A DNA stretch of 64,000 nt, from assembly GCA_004794655.1 (NCBI GenBank), contig SMMW01000567.1, forward strand, positions 3,542,501 through 3,606,500, given 5' to 3'. The notes beneath the pieces are model-generated. The model had not been told where the DNA came from. It saw nothing but the letters and a program-made list of their open reading frames with translations, and did no database searches. This document shows, one piece after another, positions 12,601 through 23,573 of the stretch. The position numbers were made by a program, and so were the translations under genes. Source of the stretch: Marisa cornuarietis (taxonomy: Eukaryota; Mollusca; Gastropoda; Architaenioglossa; Ampullariidae). Position 1 is the stretch's first letter. The number at the start of each line of letters is the position of its first letter.

Positions 12601-14422
12601 CCACCTGGGATAGTAAGGTTGCTCATCTCCTTGCCGACGTCCACCATCAACATTAACAGCAATCTGTTCACCTTTACTGCTGCTGTAGTTAGGACTAGAT
12701 GTATTAAGATTTAGTTCCAGCTCCACCTATACAAGTCAAATCCTGATCTCAAACAATATGATGTGGTACAGTGTAAAAACTATCAAAAGCTAGAATTAAA
12801 GTGCCCCAGGCCTAAGCTTTTGTGCTGGGTATGAACATTTGCAGTTTGAGAGGCCTCTCCTTCACTCTCTCTAAATTAATTTGCACACTCACTCACACAT
12901 ATCTCATTTGCTTACTTTCCCGCACACATACCTATAAAATACGTTTAAAAACTGACCCTTTTCTGCTGATGTTTGACTTTTGCACTGATGCAGTCCACAT
13001 GTTCATAAGACATATAGGCTGGACGAAGTGGATACTGGTGTAAAAATAAAACCAATGAAATAAATGAAATTAATTGCATGGTTTCTAGTTGAATTTTAGA
13101 AAGGATTTCTTTTACAACATCACAACATCTTTAAGTTCACAAATATTGGAAATTTGCTTGAAATGATTTATTGTGGAAAAAGGGCAGAAGCTAATTTGTG
13201 GCAGTGGGAAAATACAAAACTTTGCAGGTATCACTTGTTTGCAGCTGAAAAGTTCACAGTTATTAAATCCTACATTAACCTGTAAGATGAGGAAATATGA
13301 CTGTTACTTAGATGATTATTCATTCTAGAGACTCAGTTTCATACCTGAAGTATGTAGAGATTTGTTGCCAGACTTTTTGAGAGATACACATCAATCTAGA
13401 AGGCAAAAAAGAAAACTTTTAAAATACTGCATGACAAATGAACCATTTGTTAATGTTGTAGGCTTGTAGCATGCGAGTACATGCATGCAAGTGTGTGTGT
13501 GTGTGTGTGCTATGCAGAGCATACTCATATACTCAGACTGTCTTTTGCATGGACTTCTGTGTATGTATGTGTTTGGAAAGTGTATGTGTGTGTGTTTGCG
13601 CGGGCGCTAATTGTACAATACAAAAATATTAGGCTTTACTCGTCTGTAAAATATAGCCTACGACACAATAAGTTAAATTTGATTAGTTAGACATGACATT
13701 TATTGTACACATATATAAAACTTCTTAATTAATTCATAAAGAAATTGGTACTAATGTATAAGTCTGCAAAGCTTAAAAATTAATAATTACAGATATCTTC
13801 TCTTCCACGCGACGTAACCGCACCAGGCAGAACTTTGATATGGGGGGAGACGTGACGTCATAGGCCGGTCTATGTTATTTTGTCAGAGGTTTGGGGTTAG
13901 GGTTTGGGGTAGTGTTTGGGTTAGGGTTAGGTTTAGGTTTAGGTTTAGTTTATTAGGTACAATTGGGCAATTGAGTGGAGCGAGCAGACGACAAATGCCG
14001 CGAGCCATTTTTGTTATGGCCGTCGCGTCTCCCCTTATATGAAAGCTGTACCCCGCACCGTAAGCCTAAGTCCACGTCATTTTATATTTTTGTTTTTTAG
14101 TTACTATAATCTGACCAGTGAAAAGCGTCAGCATATGGCACTAAATCTCATACAATACACTAGTTTTTGTTTTAAAATTAAGAGTAGGCAACAATCCAAT
14201 CTCATGTTACTGTTTGTACTGTAGTACAACCTCGGTGAAGTTGCGTTAAGATCATATACAATCAGTTTCAAGTATAAAGTCATACACAGCAGAGGGACAA
14301 TAGTGATTATACCGTGGCATTTCATCTTAGGTAAAGCAGTTATTGTCAAATTAAAAAAAAATGATACAATTCTTCAAGTTTACCTCGTGTTCTACAGGAT
14401 CGTTCACTTCTTCGTCAGCCAT
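3689..14422 (-). CDS. POLR3E: RNA polymerase III subunit RPC5 (complete gene, 18 coding exons)
   Basis: This encodes the RPC5/Sin subunit of nuclear RNA polymerase III, which with RPC4 forms the TFIIF-like subcomplex that transcribes tRNA, 5S and other small RNA genes (family knowledge). Minus-strand coding exons are 14422-14384, 13395-13345, 13034-12957, 12726-12605, 12275-12193, 11772-11653, 11426-11260, 10987-10860, 10020-9929, 9523-9403, 9221-9140, 7839-7789, 7513-7410, 6949-6846, 6311-5761, 5395-5330, 5065-4940 and 3745-3689. They total 2142 nt, or 713 residues; human RPC5 is about 708. All junctions keep frame. Recognisable blocks are IDVYLSKSLA, YPLRPAYMSYE, SKGEQIAVNVDG, HLTPVHAVVQMRPSFDYLD, SDILYPKDS, HGWEFLYDYDREFVE, CPPGHILASGVSDKML and the end MWYLKGTTNS. 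The start ATG opens MADEEVNDPVEHE, like the vertebrate acidic N-terminus. The long exon 6311-5761 carries a basic, Ser-rich linker. The donor after exon 15 (AAG|GTTATT) is weak. The sequence of exon 17 meets a stop two codons past its donor, so the final 57-nt exon is easily missed. Confidence 0.95.
4047..4721. mobile_element. piggyBac-type element, internally deleted, TTAA-flanked
   Basis: The element is bounded by TTAA at 4043-4046 and 4722-4725. Its ends are inverted repeats: CCCTTTGAGCCTG on the left, and CCCTTTGAGTCCTG read inward from the right. A TTAA duplication with CCC...GGG ends is the piggyBac hallmark. Inside, on the plus strand, two overlapping frames (ATG at 4284, then a frame ending at 4589) encode a short basic stretch followed by an Asp/Ser/Glu-rich segment, which fits the acidic N-terminal region of piggyBac transposases. 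No catalytic core remains, so at 675 bp it is non-autonomous. It lies in the last intron of POLR3E. Confidence 0.7.
7134..7303. repeat. Two-copy tandem duplication of about 85 bp
   Basis: Copy one (about 7134-7220) and copy two (about 7221-7303) share GTCAC(A/G)TTAAATAATTTT, the following ATTAAAATATATATG stretch, TATTTTGGCAGAATCAGAAA and a final (TA)n plus TGTGATTAGAG. They differ by one substitution near the start and by the lengths of the A and TA runs. The duplication is in a POLR3E intron and looks recent. Confidence 0.85.
8246..9016. mobile_element. Tigger/pogo-like inverted-repeat element, TA target duplication
   Basis: The left end reads CAGTCGGACCTCGCTAAGTC and the right end read inward gives CAGTCGGACCTCCCTAAGTC, a terminal inverted repeat of about 22 bp with one mismatch. 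TA dinucleotides flank both ends (8244-8245 and 9017-9018). CAGT-starting ends with a TA duplication are typical of the Tigger/pogo branch of Tc1/mariner (family knowledge). Sub-terminal CTAAGTCGAAAAC-like motifs recur in both arms. The 771-bp body holds no transposase frame, so it is a MITE or deletion derivative. It sits in a POLR3E intron between exons at 9140 and 7839. Confidence 0.75.
10085..10335 (+). mobile_element. Degenerate tRNA-derived SINE-like copy
   Basis: A tRNA-like head contains TCTTAGTGGTTAGCG (A-box-like), and about 30 nt later CTTGAATCCGTG (B-box-like). It is followed by GAGGTAAAGCATG and GGCTGAGCTCTGTCTACC, resembling the body of the SINE copies near 36.5 and 43.1 kb. It lies in a POLR3E intron. 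The copy is diverged, so boundaries are approximate. Confidence 0.45.
13829..14047. mobile_element. MITE with telomere-like internal repeats
   Basis: The ends form an imperfect inverted repeat of about 28 bp: AACTTTGATATGGGGGGAGA plus CGTGACG on the left, and AGCTTTCATATAAGGGGAGA plus CGCGACG read inward from the right. Between them, about 13890-13950, is a degenerate run of GGGTTAGGGTTTGGGG and GGTTTAGGTTTAGG, close to the animal telomere hexamer TTAGGG. A full CRE, TGACGTCA, lies at 13853-13860 inside the left arm. No coding frame is present. It lies in intron 1 of POLR3E, about 0.4 kb from the start codon. Confidence 0.6.
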
Positions 14423-15485
14423 GTTTCCAGGAATGCGAATAGCCTCCCCTGAGCATGTCGCAAAGAATGACCGCAGAAATCTGCGAGGGTTTCTCCTGTA
14501 ACACTAGCTCGGATCGTATATAGATATATAGGGCCTTGATTAAGGTAAATGCTTAACTGACGCTGTTCTATGTTAAATACTACCAAGCAGCTCCACACAT
14601 TGAAAAGCTAGTCCTGTAGAAAATAGTCTGGAATCATTCCTTGCAAATCGTTCCTTTAGTGTCTCTGTGTGTACGTAGTATATTTTATACATGTAAATGT
14701 AATGTCAAAAGATATTAAATTTTAAGTTCTGTTTTTTATATATGCGGGAATCTTACTTGACTAATGGTGTTTTTGCTTCAAATCAGTTAGACTTTTTGAG
14801 ATTTAAAAACAAAAAAATTAAATAGTAATGATTGATTTTTTTTGTATGAGATGCACAATAAAGCACAATTTTAATCTTTTATGGGGTCATAGATCTCAAT
14901 CCAGTTTGGTGGTAGCCATAATTCAGACGCGCCCAGAATCGGTCTCACTTTGCATACATACTAAATTGGTTGTTCTTTGCACGAGGATTTCAGCTTTTTA
15001 AACATCTTTTTCCATCTATGTAAATTGACAGGTGATAGTATATCAAAGTAACAAATCACTTGAAAATTAAGAGATGTAGTCCTGTAGCAGCAAAACTAGA
15101 TCTTTTATTTCTGTTATTATTGAAAGGTCTGTTATTTTAAATTTGCAGGATTTTTGTTGCTATACTTATAATTTTATTAGTGGAATGGCAATCGGTGAAA
15201 CACTTAGTGCTCACACTCTGTTAAAATACTGTGGCGTTTTAGACAACATAAAGCTGAAGATGCTCAGTGCTCAACCAAAAGCTGCATAGAATTAAAAAAA
15301 AACAAATAAACAAACAGAAAGCACTACACTTTTTTTATCAAAGCAAAAGTGGAAAAAGATGTATGAAGTCATGTGAGCAAAGATATTGATGAATGTTTTA
15401 TTACAGACAATAAAGTTTTTCTTTCTTCATTTTTAGTAGTTACAGAAGTTCAGCAACAAGTTACTGATTGCTTTAAAGCAGCATC
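14423..15485. promoter_or_regulatory. Divergent promoter region between POLR3E and INTS12
   Basis: POLR3E starts leftward at 14422 and INTS12 rightward at 15486, so this 1.06 kb must hold both 5' ends. A TTTTTAG acceptor just after 15430 followed by TAGTTACAGAAG suggests that INTS12 has a non-coding first exon further upstream and that the ATG lies in exon 2. The transcription start sites probably lie within a few hundred bp of 14450-14700. No TATA box or initiator could be fixed with confidence. Confidence 0.5.
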
Positions 15486-18400
15486 ATGGCAACCCTAGAT
15501 CTGGATCCAGTGTTTGTAAAAGCCCTGCGTCTTTTACACTCAAAGTCTAAAGACTCAGCTATTCAGCTTCGGGCCATGCTTGATGAATCTATTGCTGCAA
15601 GGAAGGCCCAGAAAGTATGTGATTTGCTGTCACAATATTTACCTACGTTATCTGTAAAAATCATTTTATTATTTTTTAGTTTGATTCTATTTATGAAGTA
15701 TTTTCAAAAAATTTTTTCCTTTTTGAATAGAGATGGTTGACCCTCTTAGTCTTTTGTTTTTGTATATACAAGAAATTGTGAATGGCTATTAATATGTGAA
15801 ATTAATACTAAATTTTAAAAAAGCATTAACAAATGTTCAATGAGCATTGCAAGTTGGTAGATGATCACAGAATGTGATAGGTATGTGCAAATATTGAACA
15901 TTTTTTATTTTGCTTATGTTTATTTATCAGTCATCAAGTTCCTTGGACAGTGATCATAAAGCATCTAGTAAATCATCTAAAGATGAAGATACCAAGAAAA
16001 GGAGCGCTGATAAGGTTAGCGCATCTAGCAAACATTTTAGAAAATCACTTTTGAGGCTACATATGCTGTTCACTGTTGTTCATTTTTAATTTTCATCCTT
16101 ACAGTCAGTGTGGAAAGCAGGACAGTAGCATAATAAAAGGTTAATAGTCTCGCTCTTTGTCTGAAGATTCAAGAATAGAATTTTGTTTCAGTTAACACAA
16201 CCAAAGTCACCGAATGAATAAGATGAGGTTGAATGTGTCTTCTGAATGTTTCCAGGTAAAACAAGATGTGTCTGACCTTAGTGGGCCCTCAGAGACAAAG
16301 CGACTCAAGACCGAGTCTTCACCGACATCCTCACACAGTAAAGAAGAAAAAAAAGAGAAAGAAAGAGAAAAGGAAAAGGCAAGAAAAGAGAAGGAGAAGA
16401 AGGAGCAGAAAGAGAAAGAAAGAGAGCGACTGGAGAAAGAACGTCAAAAGGAACTTGAGCGAGAACGAGAGAAGGAGAAAGAGAAGCTAAAAGAAGAAGA
16501 GTCTGATGAAGAAACGGAAGAAGATGAGGGGGAAGAAGATGATGGGATAGCTGTAGATGCCGACGATTTTGCCATTGGCTTGGGAATTTCCTGTGAGGTC
16601 TGCAGGTGACTGGCTTATACTATTGTCTTTATCTACAAGTGATTTATAAGAATGAGGAGTGTGTGAATGTGTGTGTGTGTGTGTGCTTGTGGATACATGT
16701 TTGGTGCATGTGCATCCATGCAAACACATGCGCACTCTGTAGGTGTGGCTGGCTGTTTGTATTTCTCTGAGATATTGCACATGCCTTTCAGTTTGGTTGG
16801 TGACAAAACCTATGATGACTTGGAAGATGTTATTGTGTTCAGTATTACTCAGCTATTTAATGATTGCATTTTATCACATGACAGGCAGTTTGATGTCAGC
16901 TCAGGAAACCAGCTGGTGGAGTGTCAAGAGTGCCATGCTTTGTATCATCAGGTAACTACATCTTATCACGTCTTTAGTTGAACTTGGCTAAACATTCACT
17001 TGTTACCCATAAAGTATAAGGATATAAGGATTAAAGGGTCCTGGGTTCAGATTTCATTTTGGGTGAGCTCTCAGCTCAAAGGCATGGTGATTTTATAGCC
17101 TCAATTTTTCCAACAGATTAACCAACCAACCAACTAGCTTTTAGTCCTGAAAATCTTAGCTTTGATTTTGGTATATGCTGGGCTGTTGACTAGTGTTGAG
17201 TAAATGTCATAGATGATTTTATTAAATTAAGATTGATATAATTTCAAATACTGTGCTAGAAGATGGGGAAGGAGAAGAAAAGAAGAGAAGAAAAAAGAAG
17301 TGTCTAGTTACTTGCACATTATTTGTATACATCTGTTCCATACATTAAGCTTACTGATTACCGGTCATGCACATACTTAATCCTCTTGGTTCAAGATAAA
17401 AATATAACATTACAATGACTGGCTTATAACTGGCTTATAGATTGCGAAGACGACAGTGGGTGAAGTTTGTTTTTTATTATTGCTGCTCTGAGATAAACAT
17501 TAGACCAAGAAACCTTGACATTTTTGGAAAAGAGAAAACTTGAACTTTGCAATAAAAAGTAATGAAAATCGCCTTGCCCATGCTAGCCGGCAAAGCCACG
17601 ATCGTGGCTTGTCGAACCAAGAGGGTAAAACTACACTGCAGGGGAAAAATTCTTTACAGCCAGATTAGGATAGGGAAAAAAATTAAGCATGAATTAATTT
17701 CATTTAGCTTAAAACAACCAGTAGTTATTTTATGTTGAAATACAAAAAGACATGAAGTAACGTCTTCATTTGGTAACGGTATTTCTTTACTTATTTTCAC
17801 AGGAGTGTCATAAACCACCAGTTACAGAGCAGGATGTTAATGACCCTCGATTTGTGTGGTACTGCAACAAGTGCTCTCGGTCCATGAAAAAAATGGTGGG
17901 TTATTGGTAAGATGTGTGTGCATATGTACTTGTGTGTTACGCATGTGTGCAAAAGCTACATATGAGACAGACTGTGTGTGTGTGTGTGCATTGTTAAAGA
18001 ATAAACAAGAAGTTTATATTAGTTGGTCTTTTCTTGTTTATATGACACTGATGTAGGTTTGTTAATGAGAGTGAGTAGCATTTAATAAAGGGTATGTCTG
18101 ATTTGCAGGCTGCACAAAAACCAGCCAAAACAAAGCCAGATAAGCCCACTACACCAGTCAAGGAAGTTGTTAGTAGTGTGAAACCCCTCAAGCCTGAAAT
18201 TACTCCTGCCACTTTTGCATTCCGCCGTTTGGAAGTCAAGGTAAGTTATCTTATCTCATAGTTTTGTGTCTGTAAGATTTACAGTGATTTATGATGATAC
18301 TATTATCGTTGCCACCATCATTATCATTGTCATTATCAACATAATCAAATCATAACGCACTTCATATATTGTAGATTCATTTGCAGTTACAATGACTTGA

Positions 18401-20378
18401 ATTTCACATTCTTAATTAAAAATATGGGCATTAAAATTTTTGTGCTATTATCCATCAAGCATGGCATATCATTATATTTGTGAAATTATATTAGCCAAGT
18501 AAAAAAAAAAAGAGGTTAATAAAAACCATGTAAAAGTGGCTTCCCACAAGTTATTTATATTTTTATTTATTTTTATTATTTACTTTGCTATATTCTCATG
18601 TTTTAACTCTGACCTTTTCAAATTCCCTTGTTGCTCTAGTTATGAAAATTGTGTATTTGTTTTAAAGGGAGAAGCAAGGGAAATGGCAAGTTGGGCTTAA
18701 GTGATAGAATTTATAGATGCTGATCTTCTGAATCATGTGTGATCAAAATTTAGGGCTGCAAGTGAATTATTTACTAACAAGCTTTGTAAAATTGGGAAGG
18801 CTTTGTAACCTGGTGGTGTTCAGTTCTAGAGCAGAAGATTGCTGGATAAAAGGCCAGGTCAGGCCTGAGGCTGTTGTCCAGCAATAATGGGTATCTGAAT
18901 TACTAGGGGAGGTAAAGATGGCAGGAGAGGGTTGCAGGATCCACATGGGTCAGAAAAACATATATTTTTAAAAAGGATTTCCAGTCCCTGGAAGTGTCAG
19001 TATTTGAAGAAAGTTATTAACAGTCAGGGAAAAGTCAAGATTATTTGATGAAAACTTGATTATTCTAAATTTTTTTAAACATTATTATTTTAAAAGATTG
19101 AATATGCTTGTTCATTTTTCTGTATGAGCTGGAAATTGGCACATAGCTGCAGAATTAACTTCCCCTCTATTGATTTAACTCACCATTTGTATTGTCATCC
19201 TCTTACAATGTCGACAAAGCAGACTTAATTCAATAAACTGTAGCTTACAGATGAAAAATATTAGACTTTTTGGCCGTGGCAGTGTTTCTAAAAAGGGAAG
19301 AAATACAAACCCAAATATAAACAGGATATTTGCAGCAAGGAAAGGAAACTTTTGAACATGGTTATAGATGCTATGCGTAGTCATGTGGAAAGAAGCAGAC
19401 ACGAAAGACTCCTTGCTATTGCCACAAACCACCTGGCAGTAAAAGTCTGTATATAAAGTGCTTTTATTATATTTACTATTTTCTGTGGTATTCCATAGTG
19501 AAGTGAAGGAGTGCACTTGAATAATTTTGTATTTTTGGACAAATAGAAGTATGTATTGATTACTCTTGAAAGTTCTGAAATATGTTTGTGGTATCAGTAC
19601 GTGGAGGGGATAATGAAGTTTATCCTGGAAAAAGTCAGGGAAGAGTCAGTATTTTGTTTTTTTCATAGGAGTATAGACGATGGGGGTTGGGATATGCCAC
19701 ATTCTATCCCTTCATTCAATGCCCCTGTGACCTCTAGGCTTTGAGCTTTTTTACTCTTAGCTTTACTTTAAAAAATAACATGATTTTCCTAAGTATAACT
19801 AAATTGTACAGAATTTACTGTTCTTACTTTTTGGTGTGTTTTAACGCAGGAGGGAAAGAGGCATATAATGTCATTGCCCTTTATTGATAAGTAAACAATA
19901 ATAGTCTGTAATCATAATTTTGTTAGAACTCCAACATTTCATTTATGTGTAGCCTACCACATCAAATGCGAAGGAGACACCAAGTGTTCCAGTGTCTTCT
20001 AAACCACTTCTGGGACTTGCAAGCTTGGCGGCCAATCTCTCCAAGCCAACTGCAACTAAACCAGAGACATCCAAACCTTCTCAGCCTGCCTGGAAAGCAG
20101 AACTGACTAAATCCAGTTCCAAGGAAGGAGCAGCTGAAAAGATCGCCACTCGTGGAGAGGGAGGAAAAACAGCGAAAGAGGGGAAAACAGGGGAGATCAC
20201 CAAGCCAGGGTCTCCAGCAGGCTCAGGCTCAGGGAACAAGGGTGGAAGTGGAAATGGTGGGAAGCAGTCGTCAGCATCATCTACTTCGGCCAGTTCCTTA
20301 GCCAGTGCCAACAAGCGGTTGCAGATCATGAAAAAGAATGCTGCTCGCCAGCAGGAAAAGAGAGTGCACATCAAGTGA
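15486..20378 (+). CDS. INTS12: Integrator complex subunit 12, PHD-finger protein (complete)
   Basis: INTS12 is a small nuclear subunit of Integrator, the complex that cleaves snRNA and other polymerase II transcripts (family knowledge). Coding exons are 15486-15614, 15931-16014, 16256-16605, 16885-16951, 17803-17895, 18109-18240 and 19953-20378. They total 1281 nt, or 426 residues (human about 462), and all junctions are in frame. The N-terminus has the family signature [20 protein letters not shown]. Next come a Ser/Lys-rich linker and a long Lys/Glu-rich tract (about residues 97-150) ending in an acidic [13 protein letters not shown] run. The PHD finger spans about 184-234 with the full C4HC3 set: C184, C187, C201, C204, H209, C212, C231, C234. 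It includes [10 protein letters not shown] and VWYCNKC. The C-terminal third is Ser/Thr/Ala/Gly-rich and ends in [12 protein letters not shown], the conserved basic tail. The finger is split over three exons. Confidence is high because both termini and the finger match. Confidence 0.95.
17030..17105 (+). repeat. Possible SINE fragment
   Basis: GGGTCCTGGGTTCAGATTTC resembles the B-box part of the SINE at about 60.2 kb (GTCCTGGGTTCAGCTCTCGT). The rest is too diverged to set boundaries. It lies in an INTS12 intron. Confidence 0.3.
17382..17624. mobile_element. Possible MITE with an internal 18-bp palindrome
   Basis: CCTCTTGGTTC at 17382-17392 is repeated inverted as GAACCAAGAGG at 17614-17624, an exact 11-bp pair about 220 bp apart. 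The flanks are also similar (TTAAT on the left, TTTTAC read inward from the right). Just inside the right arm, 17593-17610 is a perfect palindrome, AAGCCACGATCGTGGCTT. No coding frame is present. It lies in the INTS12 intron between the two halves of the PHD finger. The superfamily is not assigned. Confidence 0.45.
18790..18945 (+). mobile_element. Partial tRNA-derived SINE copy
   Basis: GGTGGTGTTCAGTTCTAGAG starts a tRNA-like head. It is followed, after a diverged middle, by GGGTATCTGAATTACTAGG and GGGAGGTAAAGATGGCAGG. The last block matches the GGGGAAGGTAAAGCAGGGAG segment of the SINE at about 43.1 kb. It lies in an INTS12 intron and is truncated at its 3' side. Confidence 0.45.
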
Positions 20379-20517
20379 AGAATCTTTTGTGCTCAAATGT
20401 TAAAATGCATTTACATCTGTCTGCATGCCTGTATGTGTGCACAAGATTAGTATTTTAACTCTGTAAAGTTTACCCAAATTATGAATGAAAAATCCCAAAT
20501 CTACTGAAAGACTGAGT

Positions 20518-20523
20518 AATAAA
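20518..20523 (+). promoter_or_regulatory. Candidate poly(A) signal of INTS12
   Basis: AATAAA lies 140 nt past the INTS12 stop codon, in A+T-rich sequence. It is the first canonical hexamer downstream. Confidence 0.45.
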
Positions 20524-23150
20524 CACCGAACTAAAGAGTTAAGGATGTGAATGCATCTAGATGTGGAGGCATGTGCATGTGTTTGCATCTTAAAGCATGT
20601 TTGCATATGTGGATGTGCATGCATTTATCAATGCACTTAGTAGCATACACTTCTGTATATGTGAATGTCACTGTGGTTTCAATAGGATTCTTTATGGAAG
20701 AAATTTGTTTCCTGGAAATGTAAGTATATTGATCCTATGAAATGTTTTGTTTGACCATAAGTTGATAATGTATATAAAATATTATTTTCAAGCCCAGTCA
20801 TTTAGCAGACATAAGCTAATGTAAATAATGCTGAAGAAGGCTAGGAATGCAACATAAGCGGCAGATTTGATTGAACAAAAATAGTGCTTCCCTAAACACA
20901 CATCAGCATTGTCTTTGGAGAATGTTTGCTTTATAAGCAAGTTTTGCTTTCCATAAATCAGACCTTATTGTTGGTTTCCCCCTTTAAATTCTAAAGATTG
21001 GAATTTCGCAATTTGTGTGCTGTCTAGTTATTTTTTCCTCTCACTTGTGGAGCCTTCCTCTAAGTCTAAAGGAATCTGTTGCTGTTGGTGAAATGTTGGC
21101 ATGTTTTTGTGATGAATATGATGTGAAGGATACAACCACAGAAGGATGTGTGAGGTGTTCTGCCTGCATGTCTATCTGGAATGTTGTAATGAAAAATTTA
21201 AATATTTTATACAGAGAACTGTATACATTTGCTCAAATGTGAATGAGAGAATGAGATTGTTCAATATGATTGCTGTTTGGTTTAGTCAGCTGGAACCAAA
21301 ATGGAGATATTTTTCCTGTAACATATCAACATATTGTTTCATCACGTGTTAGCCTGTTTAGGCTTAAGTCAGTTTTAAGTCAATGATTGCATTATTTTCA
21401 TACATGGAAAGTGTAAAATATAGAAAAATGACTAAGAAACAGCTGATGATCTAAAGCTCTACATTTTGCATGTGCCCACTTGATCAACCTCGCATTTGCC
21501 CATAAGAAGATGTTTTTAAAACGTAAATTCATAGTCTTTTGGTAACAATAAGGGGATATAAAAAATAAGTAAAGTCAATTTAAAATTGAAAGGAAAAACT
21601 ACAATTCCACATTTTGCTGAAATTATCAGTATACAATTCAGTCAAAATTTTTAAACAAGTGCTGCAAGAATTGACAGTAGATGCAGAAAATTAGCATGGT
21701 CTTAATCTTCAGTTTACAGCTTTTATAACAAAACAGAAAGTCTGTTCAGACTGGTCTGGTCAGCAGTAACACTCTGGACACCAGCTGGAAACCGTCCTCA
21801 TGCTTGTTGAGATTTGGCAGAGACGATGTTACTGCTGGTGCTTCTCAACATGTGACCTTGCCTTGCCGTGGCAAGTATTATACAGCGAACACACCCTTTA
21901 TAGAAGCTTATAGAGTTAAAGGAATAATTCGTGCATTTACCGCTAGAAACAATTCAGTGTTAGGAAATTTAGTCATAGCATTTATGAACACGGCAGACGT
22001 TCGTTTCTCGCGCCAGTTTGTGTTTTTTTGGACAACGTTACTGGAGTTGGCCACGAGAAGTGATAAGCCCATGAGGTAACTCACCTATGGAACTCGGCGC
22101 GGCTGCTCGCGGTTTCTGTCGTCGTTTCAGCTCTAACCATACGATGTGATGGTGAGGTGACAGGAGCTGTTGTGCTGTGCAGCAGTGCGGGGATGATGCT
22201 GCTTGTGGAATCAGCATGCAGGGAAGAGGAAGTGAGTCCATCAGCACGGCAGCGGCGGGGGAAATGAGGAAGACTTTATTAGACTGCCAGCTGTACAGAT
22301 CTGGGTGGAAGGAATCGGTGTCCAGGGTCCACCCCACGAACCCCCCGAAACCTTGCTGCTTGAGCCACTGGGCCTGCGAGAGGAGACTGTGGGTGGTGGG
22401 TAGGAGATGTTCTAGAAATGAATGTCTACTTCATAACTATTATTCGCGGGACTTCGTTGTAATTAGTCCGTGTCATTATTATTCTTGTGGTAAATATCTC
22501 ACACTGATTTCACTTAACTTGGTTGGTTGGTTGGTTGCTTTGGTGGGAAAGTACTTCGGCCTAGAGGGGATTTCCCACTATGAGGGGAGAGGGAAAGGGA
22601 AGGAAACCTGAGTGCCCGGAGAAATAATAACAATTGAGCAAAAACCTTCTATTATAATAAATATCTAGAAATCTACTTTTGAGGTCCTAGTAAGACCCAA
22701 ATCCAAATCCATTCATCCATCTGAAATTTCGGTTGGTGAGAAGGTTGCTACAGTATGAGATTCAGAATTATATATTTTAAATTTTACAGTTCTTACACAA
22801 TAGACTTTCTATTGACACATTGTTGCCTCCCTGGTTTAAATATGATCATTCAAATTCCCCACCACACTTCCTCTTTTTTTTTTCTCTCTCTCTATAGATA
22901 TGTATGTATACATATATCTAAAACAACTATTCGTGTCATCGTAGAGGTTATTGGGAAGCCTAAAACTTTTTCACATTGCCAAAACATAAAAAAACAAGTT
23001 TACGACCGCCGTTTCTTGTGGTTCATCCAAATGTCCACCAGTTGAGCATTAGTATGTATTAACAACAACTTTTACTAATTTCGACCATGACCTTTGGAGA
23101 AAATGTTTGCCTTAAGAGTTGTAACAAGTCAAGTTTCAGCATAATCTTCC
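20524..23150. other. Intergenic DNA between INTS12 and the kinase
   Basis: No splice-supported coding segment was seen. The stretch 22520-22620 contains (GGTT)n followed by GGAAACCTGAGTGCCCGGAG, which looks like a dispersed-repeat end but was not assigned. Open frames at 21804-22079 and 22177-22611 have no recognisable domain and no splice context. Confidence 0.5.
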
Positions 23151-23159
23151 TTTAGATAT

Positions 23160-23280
23160 AGGGCTAGCGACGGGAAAAGCGTCACACTGCACGTAAGAAG
23201 GAAAATGACGCTAGCGAATGTGACGTAGCTTTGCATCACAGAGATTTGACGTCAAAGGAGAAAGACGTGATATTCAGTTT
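23160..23280. promoter_or_regulatory. Cluster of CRE-like sites
   Basis: Within about 110 bp there is a full TGACGTCA at 23247-23254 plus several half-site-like elements (AATGACGCTAG, TGTGACGTAGC, AAGACGTGATA). CREB/CREM/ATF bZIP factors bind such sites, and CREM drives many testis genes in mammals (family knowledge). The nearest downstream gene is a TSSK-type kinase 2 kb away. Function is inferred from motif density only. Confidence 0.3.
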
Positions 23281-23573
23281 CGGAATTTGTGTTTCTGTCT
23301 CCTCCCTCCATCTTTTCCTTCTCAAACCTTCGTGCCAGCTGTGACATCTTAAAGCCTTCAACTAACAGCTAAACCAACTAGCTAGATAGTTATGAAGCAG
23401 CAGCAGGTCCATCAACCATTGCCCCAAACTACCCAATGTCTTCTTTAAAAAACAACAAAAGAAACGCAGAGCCAAGTCTGACCGCCTGGATGTAGAGATC
23501 TAGCTTCCACAGCAAGAACTGACACGCCAAGGCGGAGAGACGACAATGTACTTGCCGAAACCTCTGTCGAAGC

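Noticed and set aside
21761..21838. Short inverted repeat CAGCAGTAAC / GTTACTGCTG
   Set aside because: Only 10 bp arms with a 58-bp spacer and no flanking duplication; expected by chance at this scale.
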